A stretch of DNA of 54,452 bases from Bacillota bacterium (GTDB lineage: Bacteria > Bacillota > Limnochordia > DTU080), in the NCBI GenBank assembly GCA_012838035.1, contig DUQB01000194.1, positions 1 to 54,452 of the forward strand, written 5' to 3'. The position numbers and the translations under genes are program-made. The notes below the pieces were generated by a model. It was not told where the DNA came from, made no database searches, and saw only the letters and a program-made list of their open reading frames with translations. Positions 34,372 through 42,364 of the stretch are shown here, one piece after another. How positions within the stretch are numbered: position 1 is the stretch's first letter; each line of letters begins with the position of its first letter.

Positions 34372-35561
34372 CAGCTCATCGCCCACTTTGTTTCTCTACG
34401 CAGCATGGCAAATACTCTCCGTTTTGGTTTTTCATCGATTTTGCCGCACAAATGGTCTACCAGCTCTTGCAACGCTTTGGCCGAGTTGCTCCTGGGATTG
34501 CCGGCCACAACCGGCACGCCGCGATTAGCGGCAGCCTGCATCACTTCCGGATCATAGGGAATGTGTATAGAAACCGGCAGTTTTAAGTTTCTCTCAATGA
34601 CCTCGGCGGTGACTGCTTTTTTGGCATCCCAGCAATTAAGCACCACCTTGGCCGCATCCATGTCGTACTCCAATTCATGGAGCAACTTCAGCAATTGTCC
34701 CGTGTTCCGCACCGGCGCCAACTCCGGAGTCATGACGAGCAAACTTGTCGGTCTGCGATCGAGCACCGGAAAAACCAGATCGTGCAAACCGGCCGGTGCG
34801 TCTACCACCACCCACTCATACAGGGACTGTAATGCGCCCAACACGCCCTCTATAAGCGGAACATCAACAGATTCCGCCTCCTCCGGCCGAGTCGGGGCGA
34901 ATAGTACATGCGCACCACTGTCGTGTTTCTCAACAACGCTTTCTATATCATCGCTGGTGATCGTTTCGTTGCCTTGTAACGCGGACAACGTCTGCACGGG
35001 AACAATATCCAGCATCATGGCCAGATCGCTGAACTGGGTGTTAAGATCCAAAAGACACGTAGAGTCGCCCAGAGCGGCCAGCGCCAACGCGACATTCGCC
35101 GCAATGGTGGTACGCCCGACGCCGCCTTTGGGCCCCAAGACCAACACATGCTTAGTAATGACCGGCATACCTTCCACATAGCGGCGCTGGGTTACCTGCA
35201 CAGCCCGCGTAATCGTGTCGGCCAACTCGTCGGGTGAGAATGGTTTAACCAGATAGTCGCGCGCTCCCGCCGCCATCGATTTGCGCAGATACTCTTTCTC
35301 TCCCTGCACGGACATCATCACCACGGCGATTTCCGGAAACTGCACAAAAAAGCGCTCTGCCGCGGTGATCCCATCCATTACGGGCATGTTGATGTCCAGG
35401 AGTACACAGTCGGGGCGAAGTTCGACCGCTTTGGCAAGTGCTTCCTGACCGTCGGCGGCCTCTCCAATGACCTCAAAGCCGCCGTTTAACTCCAAGAGTT
35501 GCCGGATACTCGCCCTGGTCTCCGCCACGTCATCCACAACCATTACTTTGATTGGTTGCAT
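34371..35561 (-). CDS. Receiver domain fused to TadZ/CpaE-like ATPase
   Basis: TadZ/CpaE proteins are ParA-like ATPases that localise the pilus machine. From ATG 35561 (after GAAAGGGGTAACAGG) the protein has 396 residues: an intact receiver domain (1-125) with acidic pocket DD at 10-11 and phospho-acceptor candidate D56, then a ParA/MinD-type domain with a deviant Walker A (KGGVGRTT, about 145-152) and the LLDLN and VVVDAPAG motifs. Many TadZ receivers have lost the phosphorylation site; this one seems to keep it. The longer frame from 35636 overlaps the secretin and lacks a site. Confidence 0.9.
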   Translation of the reverse strand: MQPIKVMVVDDVAETRASIRQLLELNGGFEVIGEAADGQEALAKAVELRPDCVLLDINMPVMDGITAAERFFVQFPEIAVVMMSVQGEKEYLRKSMAAGARDYLVKPFSPDELADTITRAVQVTQRRYVEGMPVITKHVLVLGPKGGVGRTTIAANVALALAALGDSTCLLDLNTQFSDLAMMLDIVPVQTLSALQGNETITSDDIESVVEKHDSGAHVLFAPTRPEEAESVDVPLIEGVLGALQSLYEWVVVDAPAGLHDLVFPVLDRRPTSLLVMTPELAPVRNTGQLLKLLHELEYDMDAAKVVLNCWDAKKAVTAEVIERNLKLPVSIHIPYDPEVMQAAANRGVPVVAGNPRSNSAKALQELVDHLCGKIDEKPKRRVFAMLRRETKWAMS

Positions 35562-35632
35562 CCTGTTACCCCTTTCTGCGCTGAAAGAGAGGTGAGCAAG
35601 GCGCATGCCCACTCCACAGCCACGACACGTGC

Positions 35633-37567
35633 TCAAGGCGCCATTTCCAAAACGTCCGCCGACTGATCCGCTTGACTTTGCGCCGTCAGCGTACCAGGCG
35701 CAACGACAGCCTCGGGCACCGGACCGGCGCCGGCTGCCAGTACCTGAGGCGTGACCAGAAAGAGCAGTTCAGTTTCACCTTTACTGAACTCCGCACTCCG
35801 GAAGAGTTGCCCGATCACCGGCAGGCTGCCGAGCAACGGCACCTTGCTGATGCCTTTACTATCTTCTTGATTGAGCAACCCACTGATTACCACGGTGTCT
35901 CCATCTTTCACGAATACCCTTGTGTTCGTGCGCCTGGTGCGAAAAGCCGGAATAGTGAAGCCGCTCGTTTTCACACCGTTTGCCCAGTCAAGGGTGCTTA
36001 CTTCGGGCTCTAAACTTACGATTACGTCGCCCTCGGCAGTGATCTGCGGCGTAACCTGCAATTTCACGCCATAGGTGTGAAATGCTGTGGTTAACGTACC
36101 ATCACCCTGAGGTGTAATAACAGGTACCTCACCACCTGCAAGGAACGATGCCGGCACTTCGGGGAGCGTCACCAAGGTCGGTGCGGCTAGGAGTCTACCT
36201 TTACCACCTTCCGTAACCGCGCGTACTCTGGCGCCGATGGCCACTAAGCGAGTAAATGCTCCGCCAACGGTCATTTCGCCAAAGTAATAGTTATTGGCGT
36301 CGATGACTGTTACGGCCGGATTTTGGCTGCCCCAAGCGACACCTAGCTCAAGAGCGCCCGCCTTGTTCACTTCCAGGACGTGTACCTTCAAGGCGACTTG
36401 CAGGGGGTGGGTCAGAGTGATGAAGTGAATCACTTCACGCCCAAAACCTCCGGCAAGTTTGAGAGCACGATCCAACTCCAACTGATCCCGTAACTTACCC
36501 TCCAGCACCACCCGATCTCCTGCCATATACACATGTACTTCAGGTCTATCCAGAAGGGCGCTGATCGTTACGGTCATGTCCGGGTCGCCCTGAGGCGTCT
36601 CCTCCCGCACCGTAGTGACGTCCAAAATGTTAGGAAAGTAGAGCGACGCTAATTGCAGTGCCCGCTGTTTGGCCTGAGTACTACTCACGCTGCCGTCAAG
36701 CACCAATCGCCCTTGGACATATTGCAGGTGAAGGTTAGGCTCCGCGATCAACAAGCTGAGCTCAGTAAGCCTCTCGCTCACCTCATCGACGGATAGAACC
36801 GGTTGAGCGTCAGGTGTCTGGTCCGATGCGGTATGCCCGGCCATATTCCCCGTTGCCGCGTCCGCAGCGTTTTCAGCGGAAATGACTCTTAGCAGATCAA
36901 CGACTTTACCGTAAGCTCCTGCCAGTTGTATGGCGCGCTCCCGATCTGCCGCAGAAGCTACGACCCCTTCCAGCACAATCGTGCCCTGATGCATCCACGC
37001 CTCCACATCGGGCAAACCAAGGCGTTTGTGGAAGTCCTGCATCAAAGCGACCGTGTTTTCGAACACACGTACATCCAGCTTCTGTAAGCCTGTTTGATCC
37101 CAGATATGCAAGGTGGTCTGTCCGGGCGTCCGGCCGGTCACGAGCACCTCGTAGCGACTGATTACCGCGATATCGGCAATACCGGGATCGGCTACCGCTA
37201 CGCGTTCCGCGTCCAAAACACCTAGCACAACCGATTCGCCGGCGCCTACCGAAACGGGACTGACCAGCGGCAGTACGGCAGGTTGATCAGCGCGCGCCGC
37301 CTGCTGATCGGTCGCTTGCGCCATATCCTGCGCCGTATAGCCGGAGGAAACCTGAACACTTTGGTCGGTGTGATCCATATCTGCGTTAAGACCAGCGATC
37401 TCTACCAGTTCCGGACCTACCGTTCCCAAGTCTGCGGCCAGTATCACACTTCCCGTAGTACACAGCAAGAGGACCGCAAGAACAAAGGTCAGCCCGTAGA
37501 AGCGTCGTCCCGCGGTGCGGGCCGTAGACGCCCCAGCCGTATATTGAGTGTTCCCCCTAATCAACAT
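35633..37567 (-). CDS. cpaC: Tad pilus secretin (CpaC/RcpA type)
   Basis: Secretins form the outer-membrane pore for pili. The 644-residue protein has an N-terminal hydrophobic signal (about 23-45), a pilus/secretin N-domain (about 105-175), three BON/secretin-N-like repeats (about 175-395) and a full secretin domain (about 395-615) with VTEGGKGRLLAAP, TYGVKLQVTPQI, PAFRTRRTNTRV and KVPLLGSLPVIGQLF. ATG 37567 follows GCGGGGGCTAACACCC. Its presence implies an outer membrane; Tad loci of ordinary single-membrane Bacillota lack it. The gene just upstream duplicates its N-terminal half. Confidence 0.95.
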   Translation of the reverse strand: MLIRGNTQYTAGASTARTAGRRFYGLTFVLAVLLLCTTGSVILAADLGTVGPELVEIAGLNADMDHTDQSVQVSSGYTAQDMAQATDQQAARADQPAVLPLVSPVSVGAGESVVLGVLDAERVAVADPGIADIAVISRYEVLVTGRTPGQTTLHIWDQTGLQKLDVRVFENTVALMQDFHKRLGLPDVEAWMHQGTIVLEGVVASAADRERAIQLAGAYGKVVDLLRVISAENAADAATGNMAGHTASDQTPDAQPVLSVDEVSERLTELSLLIAEPNLHLQYVQGRLVLDGSVSSTQAKQRALQLASLYFPNILDVTTVREETPQGDPDMTVTISALLDRPEVHVYMAGDRVVLEGKLRDQLELDRALKLAGGFGREVIHFITLTHPLQVALKVHVLEVNKAGALELGVAWGSQNPAVTVIDANNYYFGEMTVGGAFTRLVAIGARVRAVTEGGKGRLLAAPTLVTLPEVPASFLAGGEVPVITPQGDGTLTTAFHTYGVKLQVTPQITAEGDVIVSLEPEVSTLDWANGVKTSGFTIPAFRTRRTNTRVFVKDGDTVVISGLLNQEDSKGISKVPLLGSLPVIGQLFRSAEFSKGETELLFLVTPQVLAAGAGPVPEAVVAPGTLTAQSQADQSADVLEMAP

Positions 37568-37588
37568 GGGTGTTAGCCCCCGCTTCTA

Positions 37589-38416
37589 TCACTTCTCAAC
37601 CTCTACTACGGATTTATCTACTACACGGATCACTTCCACCGGCCACGTACCTGTTTCAGCCAAACGCACCAAAGAAGCATCCACCACTTGCGAGAAATAC
37701 AGAGCGGCGATTTTGCGCGCCCGCTCCTGACTCTGCGGCGTAGCAGCGTTACCTGTGATTAGCAACGTGCCGTTCACAACCTGCAAATGCAGGTTATCGT
37801 CATTGATGAGTGCCCGCATTTCAGCCAGCAATTGCTCATCCGTATGAACCGTATCGGCAGTCTCTTCCGTTACGGTGGACTCTATCTGCGCCGCATTGAT
37901 CGTCAGCAAATCGATGACGTCACCAAAGGCGCCTGCTATACGCCGCGCGCGTTCTTTTTCAGCAACTGAATTGACGCTGCCTTCCAGCACCACCGTGCCT
38001 TGCCACACCCACGGCTCCACGCCCGGCATACCAATCCGCAGACGTAACTGCTCTTCTAACTCGGCTGTGTTCTCTACCACGCGGATATCCACGCTGGTTA
38101 AGCCGTTCTGATCCCAAATATGTAAGGAAGTGGTACCCACCTTGCGTGCGGAAACGAGCACTTCGCTTTTGCCGATCACGGCGACGTCCGCAATACTAGG
38201 CTCGGCGACGGCCACGCGAATCACATCGGCTACAAACATGACGGTTGACTGCCCGGCGCTGAGCATCAATTGCCCTGTCTGCATCACAGACTGCAACGAT
38301 ATGGATTCGCCGGCTTTGCAAGGCCAAGGCCAACCTGCGCTAAAGACGCAAAACAGTGGAATAGTAATTAGGACGACCAAAATCCAGCGATGAGACAACC
38401 CACTCACGTTCCACAT
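37589..38416 (-). CDS. Secretin N-domain/BON paralogue without secretin domain
   Basis: The 275-residue protein has a signal peptide, a pilus-N domain (about 65-130; VAVAEPSIADVAVIGKSEVL, TSLHIWDQNGL) and two BON-like units (about 130-180 and 195-250). These segments match the first half of the neighbouring secretin almost motif for motif (RVAVADPGIADIAVI, TTLHIWDQTGL), but there is no secretin core. It may be a periplasmic plug, chaperone or ring extension of the secretin. ATG 38416 follows GTGAGGGA; the longer frame to 38512 overlaps cpaB. A recent duplication within the operon is likely. Confidence 0.85.
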   Translation of the reverse strand: MWNVSGLSHRWILVVLITIPLFCVFSAGWPWPCKAGESISLQSVMQTGQLMLSAGQSTVMFVADVIRVAVAEPSIADVAVIGKSEVLVSARKVGTTSLHIWDQNGLTSVDIRVVENTAELEEQLRLRIGMPGVEPWVWQGTVVLEGSVNSVAEKERARRIAGAFGDVIDLLTINAAQIESTVTEETADTVHTDEQLLAEMRALINDDNLHLQVVNGTLLITGNAATPQSQERARKIAALYFSQVVDASLVRLAETGTWPVEVIRVVDKSVVEVEK

Positions 38417-38495
38417 AGTCAATCCCTCACTTCGTATAAATTGGATTCCGGACCCTGTTTTCCAGGTTGACCGGTACAGGCGCGATGCTGTTTTA

Positions 38496-39395
38496 CTAGT
38501 TTGCTCCGTCATCTACCATCACCACTTGGCGGTTGACGCCCCGAAACAGCTCGACCGCCCAACCAGACTCCTGCTCCGCAGCCGGCACAGGCTTGGTATC
38601 GGCGCTGGTTTCCGAACCTGCGGCAACGGCAGCGACGCTTTTAGTCGGCGTCTTTGCGCCGGGCACGATGTTGGCCAGACTCTGGCCGCTCCGCCCCTGC
38701 GTTAACTGCGTAGTAGTGGTTTGAGCCACATACTCTTTACCTTCCTGACCGGCCGGCCGCAACACCAAGCGCAGCCTGCCCTGCTCCTCGGCCAAGGTGA
38801 TTTTCTCCGCTTCGCTGAGGTTCAATGCCAGCGTCACAGTAGTGGCGACACGAGCTTTGGTATCGTCCTCGTCTTCCATGCGTTGGGAGATGGCCAGCAC
38901 CTCCACGTCCTGCAACACTGTGGTAGTCACGGTTTTACCTACTACCGACTCGTCAAAGGTGCCCAGTACGTCCACTCGATCACCCGGCTTAACAAAGCCG
39001 GCCACGCCGATTACTTCGTTCACCGCTACGCTGACCGCACGCTTACCGGCCGGGATGACAAAAGTGAGGCCTGGTTTTTCGTCTCGAGCATAGAGACGGG
39101 TATTGAGCACTTGTTCCCCAGGCAGAATATGCTCTTTGGCCAGACGGCCCACCGCGTCCTCAACGCGCCCGAGCGCGGCAGGGTTCGCCTGAGTCCGCGG
39201 GACGACGCGCACCGCAAGCATTTCAGCGGTAATCATCGTCTTCGAACGAATCTCTTGTTGGGCGACAACCACTTGCACATCAGGGGATTTTTCAGGCGCG
39301 GCGGGCCTCACCGCCGCCCGTACGAACGAGTAGACCATAAAAGCAGTTAATAAGCCCAGCGCCAGAGAAATTACCAGCAATTTGCGTTGTGTCAT
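38496..39395 (-). CDS. cpaB: Pilus assembly protein CpaB/RcpC
   Basis: CpaB/RcpC is a periplasmic Tad component thought to link secretin and peptidoglycan. The 299-residue protein has an N-terminal span (about 6-25), an SAF domain (about 40-100; VVVAQQEIRSKTMITAEMLAV) and the RcpC domain (AVSVAVNEVIGVAGFVKPGDRVDVLG, about 125-150). The C-terminal 70 residues are Ala/Thr/Pro-rich and low-complexity. ATG 39395 follows GGAAGGGGTGAGTAGA; the frame extends to 39416 without a site. Confidence 0.93.
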   Translation of the reverse strand: MTQRKLLVISLALGLLTAFMVYSFVRAAVRPAAPEKSPDVQVVVAQQEIRSKTMITAEMLAVRVVPRTQANPAALGRVEDAVGRLAKEHILPGEQVLNTRLYARDEKPGLTFVIPAGKRAVSVAVNEVIGVAGFVKPGDRVDVLGTFDESVVGKTVTTTVLQDVEVLAISQRMEDEDDTKARVATTVTLALNLSEAEKITLAEEQGRLRLVLRPAGQEGKEYVAQTTTTQLTQGRSGQSLANIVPGAKTPTKSVAAVAAGSETSADTKPVPAAEQESGWAVELFRGVNRQVVMVDDGAN

Positions 39396-39461
39396 TCTAC
39401 TCACCCCTTCCGCCACGGCGGTTCGACTTCATGCAGCGTGCAATCCGCAACCTTCACCTTG

Positions 39462-40403
39462 TTACCGCACCAATTTGTAAGCATGTAGACCATAATCCTT
39501 ACCTGGACCTATCTCTCCATCCACGCTGCGTTTTATGAAGCGACCCACTACAGCGCCCTTGTATGCGCCTTGGGCGTGATACTCTTCCAAGAAGAAAGCG
39601 GCAAAGCCGAGGATCTGCACCGTATGCCTTCCGCCTGAGGTAAACTCGCTGATAATCGGTACGATCAGGTACTGGGGACAATGAGGACCGGCGTTGACGA
39701 AGGTGCACTTAGCCGCGTCGGGGTGGTTCAACCGCGCCCTGACGCCATCCCCTGTAGGGCCGACCATATTACCCGTCTCGGTATCGATATAATCGCCTAC
39801 CCGCAATATGCCTTCGTAACCGTATTGCAGGTTCATCCGGTAGTTATTCGCGCCGCTACCCCCTAAAGCGAGAGCGCCGAAGTTGCCGCCATGATGTCCT
39901 CCCGGGACGTCGTCGACTGGTTGCGAACCATACTTGAGCATGTATTTGGCGCCGTAGACAAAATCTTGCTCCATGACCGACAAGGGTACCGCCCCTCGTA
40001 TGCCGCTTACCGGACCGGTGCGAGCGCGGGCTTGTGCTCTGACCACCGCCGCGTCAAAACCCAACACGGGAGCAAAAAACAACCGGACACGTCTTTGGGC
40101 GCTTACAGCCACCTCGTTATCTAGTGTGGACACAGCGACCGCCAAGTCCTCCGCATCGACCTGGTTAAGTGCGCCGTACTGGTAGGCGACGGTCTGAGCC
40201 GCGCTAGGGTCGGCAGGTAGCTCCTGCACGCCGGCGAGCGCCGCGGCATCGACGGCATTGGCCAATAATCGCTTCTGTAATAGTAAAATTCCTAAATCGA
40301 CGCCTAAGGCCATGAAACCGACAACCGCAACCATAACCAGAGCGGTCATGACGATAATGCCGCCCTGCTCTTTGTGTTCCGCGCTAAAAAGGTGGCGATC
40401 CAT
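39462..40403 (-). CDS. TadG-like Flp pilus-associated protein
   Basis: The protein has an N-terminal TadE/G-type region: a short polar leader, then a long hydrophobic helix (MTALVMVAVVGFMALGVDLGILLLQKRLLANAVDAAALAG). The remainder (about 110-313) is an extracytoplasmic beta-rich domain with DVPGGHHGGNFGALALGGSG and a C-terminal GPGKDYGLHAYKLVR. Starting at ATG 40403 (site GGAGG) gives 313 residues. Such proteins are minor pilins or assembly factors. The C-terminal domain resembles those seen in Chloroflexi and Bacillota TadG-like proteins; function is not defined. Confidence 0.8.
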   Translation of the reverse strand: MDRHLFSAEHKEQGGIIVMTALVMVAVVGFMALGVDLGILLLQKRLLANAVDAAALAGVQELPADPSAAQTVAYQYGALNQVDAEDLAVAVSTLDNEVAVSAQRRVRLFFAPVLGFDAAVVRAQARARTGPVSGIRGAVPLSVMEQDFVYGAKYMLKYGSQPVDDVPGGHHGGNFGALALGGSGANNYRMNLQYGYEGILRVGDYIDTETGNMVGPTGDGVRARLNHPDAAKCTFVNAGPHCPQYLIVPIISEFTSGGRHTVQILGFAAFFLEEYHAQGAYKGAVVGRFIKRSVDGEIGPGKDYGLHAYKLVR

Positions 40404-40428
40404 TGGCAACCTCCACATCGTCGGCGTT

Positions 40429-40812
40429 TTATTCGATTCGCATTACAGTCGAAGTCCGTATCGGCATCGGATTGGGCAAGAGTACGGCCGTAACCGGCAT
40501 CAGCAGATCAATGGAGTAATCGACGCTCACCTGTAGCGGGACGCCTCTGGCCCTACCGGCTGCTCCAGGCGCGATACCAATCGTCACCCGTGCGGTATCG
40601 AGCGTACCCAGCGCGTTCTCAATGCTTTGGATGATCTCGGTATCGTTGTAGCCTAAGGCTCCCAAACGTGCTCCTTCTCGCGTGGCGTTGGTCATTACGA
40701 CCCAGGTGGCGGCGATGCGACTGATATCGATCAGACCGGACAGCAGCATCACAAAGATGACGACGACGAGCGCAAACTCGACGAGAGCTTGTCCGCGTTC
40801 ATTGTCAAACAC
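40429..40812 (-). CDS. tadE: TadE-like pseudopilin
   Basis: The 127-residue pseudopilin has the Flp-type processing site GQALVEF (cleavage after G, with E and F at +5/+6), followed by a hydrophobic helix (ALVVVIFVMLLSGLIDIS). The C-terminal region includes ATREGARLGALG, common in TadE. GTG 40812 follows GGGAGG. A prepilin peptidase is required for maturation but is not encoded in the window. Confidence 0.9.
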   Translation of the reverse strand: MFDNERGQALVEFALVVVIFVMLLSGLIDISRIAATWVVMTNATREGARLGALGYNDTEIIQSIENALGTLDTARVTIGIAPGAAGRARGVPLQVSVDYSIDLLMPVTAVLLPNPMPIRTSTVMRIE

Positions 40813-40916
40813 TGTGATGCACCTCCCTATGAGCGATTCCCGGAATTACTCATATCTCATACCTATCAACCGTGTGGCATACGCCGGGCGGCAAAACATA
40901 CTACAAGAAGTGAGAA

Positions 40917-40938
40917 CGGGCCGGAATGCGCCGACCCG
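40917..40938 (-). promoter_or_regulatory. Intercistronic stem-loop between flp and tadE
   Basis: On the minus strand CGGGTCGG (40938-40931) pairs with CCGGCCCG (40924-40917) with one wobble pair and a 6-base loop, followed by TTCTCACTTCTTGT. It lies in the 190-bp gap between the pilin and the rest of the operon. It may act as a partial terminator that keeps pilin mRNA in excess. Confidence 0.4.
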
Positions 40939-41002
40939 ATTCCTGTGAACTCCATAGGGGAGAGCCGTAAAAAGGTGAGGGCTTCTTGAGAAGGGAGAAA
41001 CA

Positions 41003-41188
41003 TCAACCGCCTACTCCTGCATTATCGTTCAGTTCTTGTTCTACCCTGCCGAATATGTGAGTAAGCCCACCGGTCAAGTCTCGCAACACCACGATCAACA
41101 CAACAGCCACTAAGGCGATAATAAGGCCGTACTCCACCATGCCCTGGCCTTCTTCGTCGTGCCATAACCGCTGCAGCAAATGCATCAT
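41003..41188 (-). CDS. flp: Flp-type major pilin
   Basis: The 61-residue prepilin shows the Flp processing site GQGMVEYGL (cleavage after G, E and Y at +5/+6), followed by a hydrophobic segment (IIALVAVVLIVVL). After cleavage the mature pilin would be about 47 residues, a normal Flp size. ATG 41188 follows GGGAGGTGAGAAC; a second ATG is adjacent. It is the first gene of the pilus operon and is followed by a hairpin. Confidence 0.93.
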   Translation of the reverse strand: MMHLLQRLWHDEEGQGMVEYGLIIALVAVVLIVVLRDLTGGLTHIFGRVEQELNDNAGVGG

Positions 41189-41543
41189 GTTCTCACCTCC
41201 CTTGCTCCGGATTTTCGATTGTACGATTTCCACCGTTCGCTAAGTATCTTGGCGAGTATAACGATAGCATCATAGAAAAGGCGAAAGAATCCGGCTCCAG
41301 GTTCATTTACTTGTATCCTTAGTCCCGTCGGCGGTCCTTTTTTGGCCCTTGGGACGAACGCCGCCGTAACACTAGGACTGCCGACCGGGACCGGCTTGAG
41401 GCCAAAGTTTGTGGACAACAAAACCAAAAGGAGCGTTCCATAGGCAAACGGCCTGTTAGAACGCTCCTTCATCTCCCGGTATGGGCTGCATGTAAACGTT
41501 GTGTTAAAGTTAGATCATCTAGTCAGTCCATCCTAATGCCGGA
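41189..41543 (-). other. Intergenic region upstream of the pilus operon
   Basis: Apart from the terminator at 41422-41467, this 355-bp stretch should hold the pilus operon promoter. A TATACT lies near 41255-41260 on the minus strand, but no convincing -35 accompanies it. A sigma factor other than sigma-A, or activation by a regulator, may be used. Confidence 0.4.
41422..41467 (-). terminator. Terminator after the DegU-like gene
   Basis: On the minus strand GGAGCGTTC (41467-41459) pairs perfectly with GAACGCTCC (41438-41430), followed by TTTTGGTTTTG. It separates the two-component genes from the pilus operon. Confidence 0.8.
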
Positions 41544-42236
41544 CTACTCCACCTGAGCCAGCCCGTAGCGTAAAGCGTATACCGCAGCTTGTGTTCTATC
41601 GGAAAGGCTTAGTTTTCTCAAGATGTTGGTCACATGGTTTTTCACCGTTTTTTCGCTGATAAACAACGCCGTAGCTATCTCTTTATTCGTGTGCCCATTG
41701 ACGATTTGTTGGACGATTTCCAACTCCCGCGCGGTGAGCTTTTCGTGTTCGGGCTCTTCCGGTTCGGGTTGCGCATTCATCGCGGCGCCTTGCGTGCGCT
41801 TGGTGTAATACGCCAAGCGGTGGAATTCGCTGAACACTTTGGTCATCAGGTTGGATGGGATGAAGGCTTCGCCTTCGTGTACCCGATGAATCGCTTCAAC
41901 CACTCGGACAGGTTCCACATCTTTTAGAATATAACCTTTAGCCCCTGCGTTCACCATCTCAACGACATACTCGTCGTCATCGTGGATCGTCAACGCAATG
42001 ATATCGACTTCCGGCAGGTTTTTGTGAATGACGCGCGTCGCTTCCAATCCTCCGCCGCCAGGCATATTGATATCCATCAGGACTACGTCGGGCTTCAGCG
42101 CCGTCGCCTTTTCCACCACGTCCTGACCGTCGCAGGCTTCACCCACTATTTCCAGATCCGGCTCCAACTCCAGGATCTTACGCAGACCTTCACGCAACAA
42201 CGCATGGTCATCAGCAATTAACACTCGGATTGGCAC
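41544..42236 (-). CDS. NarL/DegU-family response regulator
   Basis: This DNA-binding response regulator has an N-terminal receiver (1-120) with DD at 9-10 and phospho-acceptor D55 in VVLMDINMP, and a LuxR-type HTH (about 165-228; LTARELEIVQQIVNG, SEKTVKNHVTNILRKL). The 230-residue length fits DegU. GTG 42236 follows AGGAGAGATGCATT. The DegS-like kinase gene lies 128 bases upstream and is its probable partner. Its HTH is similar to the orphan regulator at the other end of the pilus operon. Confidence 0.93.
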   Translation of the reverse strand: MPIRVLIADDHALLREGLRKILELEPDLEIVGEACDGQDVVEKATALKPDVVLMDINMPGGGGLEATRVIHKNLPEVDIIALTIHDDDEYVVEMVNAGAKGYILKDVEPVRVVEAIHRVHEGEAFIPSNLMTKVFSEFHRLAYYTKRTQGAAMNAQPEPEEPEHEKLTARELEIVQQIVNGHTNKEIATALFISEKTVKNHVTNILRKLSLSDRTQAAVYALRYGLAQVE

Positions 42237-42364
42237 AATGCATCTCTCCTATTAGAAACCGGGTTCGGTAATTTTAATCATCGTGTAATGACAATAAGGA
42301 CACGCCTACACCTTAGAACAGCTGCGCCCCCCCGGTTACGCAAGTTCGATGCGGCTCTGCTTGT

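Noticed and set aside
41185-41472. 95-codon minus-strand ORF between flp and the response regulator
   Set aside because: Its start lies within the terminator stem at 41422-41467, it has no ribosome site and it overlaps the flp start; no family resemblance.
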